This document shows positions 63,635 through 64,000 of a stretch of 64,000 nt of DNA, piece after piece. Position 1 is the first letter of the stretch. Each line of letters opens with the position of its first letter. The notes under the pieces were generated by a model. The model had not been told where the DNA came from, did no database searches, and was given only the letters and a program-made list of their open reading frames with translations. Source of the stretch: Flavobacteriales bacterium (GTDB lineage: Bacteria > Bacteroidota > Bacteroidia > UBA10329); the NCBI GenBank assembly GCA_020635535.1, contig JACJZP010000016.1, positions 9,691-73,690 on the forward strand. Direction: 5' to 3'. The position numbers and the translations under genes were made by a program.

Positions 63635-64000
63635 AACACAGCCCTAGCATACATCCCAACCACAATAAATGGGCTGACAGAACACTCTCGTTCAGGCTGT
63701 AATTGACTCAGGTTGCCCCACAACGGTCGCTTCTTTCCTGCCAGTTTCCGTTGATAGACCCAAAACGGCAACTTATTGCCCAGAAACGGCAACTTACTTC
63801 CTACCTAAGGCAACTTCTACCCTTTCAATGGCATGTACCTGACACCCAAAAGCAACTTCCTCCCGCTCAACTACCACTCATGACTTCGCAACTGCCACTC
63901 ACTACCGCCCGATCACCGCTTCCAACACCCCGAGAACCATTTCTTTACGCCTGAAAGCCACTAATTCTCAACCCTAAACACATTGTCTCACAGAATCCTT
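63635..64000. other. Gene-free tail with 21-bp-spaced degenerate repeat
   Basis: No credible gene. AAACGGCAACTTA occurs at 63763-63775 and again at 63784-63796 (period 21), with weaker GCAACTT words at 63809, 63851 and 63887. The surrounding sequence is C/T-rich and resembles the region upstream of mrp, which also contains a TTGCC...GGCAA pair. An 84-codon frame (QLPL-rich) through it looks like a product of the repeat. Confidence 0.55.

Noticed and set aside
63703..63954. A QLPL-rich 83-residue ORF in the tail
   Set aside because: Its amino-acid pattern follows from the 21-bp repeat; no start signal or family similarity.
1..64000. CRISPR array, rRNA, tRNA, integrase, or complete insertion sequence
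   Set aside because: Repeats seen are short, palindromic or degenerate without regular unique spacers; no RNA gene or transposase was recognised by reading.

Overview
The window looks like a chromosomal segment of a gliding-type member of the Bacteroidota (Flavobacteriales or a close relative). The evidence is gldB, gldC, gldD and gldE, a C25 peptidase/PorV-like pair of the type IX secretion system (T9SS), a protein with a T9SS type B (CHU_C) C-terminus, a DUF5686 protein, a GldE-SSB-MutY block, and repeated start-proximal TAnnTTTG promoter motifs. Shine-Dalgarno sequences are rare. There is no rRNA, no CRISPR array and no recognisable tRNA, and no complete insertion sequence was seen.

Layout. 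1-4.1 kb (minus): a truncated C25 (gingipain-like) peptidase translationally coupled to a PorV/PorQ-family barrel. 4.2-9.0 kb: acyltransferase, TPR protein, pssA, purS and a GT39-like glycosyltransferase. 9.0-14.2 kb (minus): lptB, DUF5686 protein, tatC and a GT2. 14.3-17.2 kb (plus): a flippase-like membrane protein and a TMTC-like GT/TPR protein. 17.4-20.8 kb: recQ and ctaA. 20.8-24.3 kb (minus): mutY-ssb-gldE-gldD. 24.4-28.5 kb (plus): HU, a TPR protein, a 30-aa COX24/AURKAIP1-like basic peptide, rng, trmB and an alkyltransferase-like protein. 28.5-30.1 kb (minus): dihaem cytochrome c, an orphan T9SS sorting-domain remnant and an XRE regulator. 30.5-35 kb (plus): mrp, a NifU-like scaffold, korA and korB. 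35-37.8 kb (minus): lipoprotein, nadE and an outer-membrane barrel. 37.9-41.3 kb (plus): gldB, gldC and a T9SS cargo protein. 41.3-42.7 kb (minus): engB and an alpha/beta hydrolase. 42.9-59.7 kb (plus): the complete dcw cluster, mraZ-rsmH-ftsL-ftsI-murE-mraY-murD-(MurD-like)-ftsW-murG-murC-ftsQ-ftsA-ftsZ. 59.8-64 kb: AI-2E family transporter, a small accessory patch (paralog remnant, unknown ORF, AbiC-like membrane protein), a secreted esterase and a repeat-rich tail.

Two observations in the dcw cluster stand out. First, seven of its essential genes (murE, mraY, murD, ftsW, murG, murC, ftsA) carry at least 16 single-base frameshifts between about 47.78 and 56.74 kb, nearly all apparent one-base losses, while no other recognised gene in the window is broken this way. 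This most likely reflects local consensus error rather than gene death. Second, an intact 182-codon reading frame directly after murD encodes only the MurD C-terminal domain, lacking the ATP-binding domain; it is the best candidate here for something undescribed. A 10-bp-spaced triple GTGG(T/G)A array upstream of mraZ, plus an inverted pair about 90 bp further upstream, looks like the MraZ operator.

The genes tie together as envelope and surface biology: lipid and LPS handling (pssA, lptB), glycan building (GT2, flippase-like, TMTC-like), Tat and type IX export, gliding lipoproteins, and peptidoglycan synthesis with division. Genome maintenance (recQ, mutY, ssb, HU), Fe-S assembly (Mrp, NifU-like) and the Fe-S-dependent 2-oxoacid:ferredoxin oxidoreductase sit between them.
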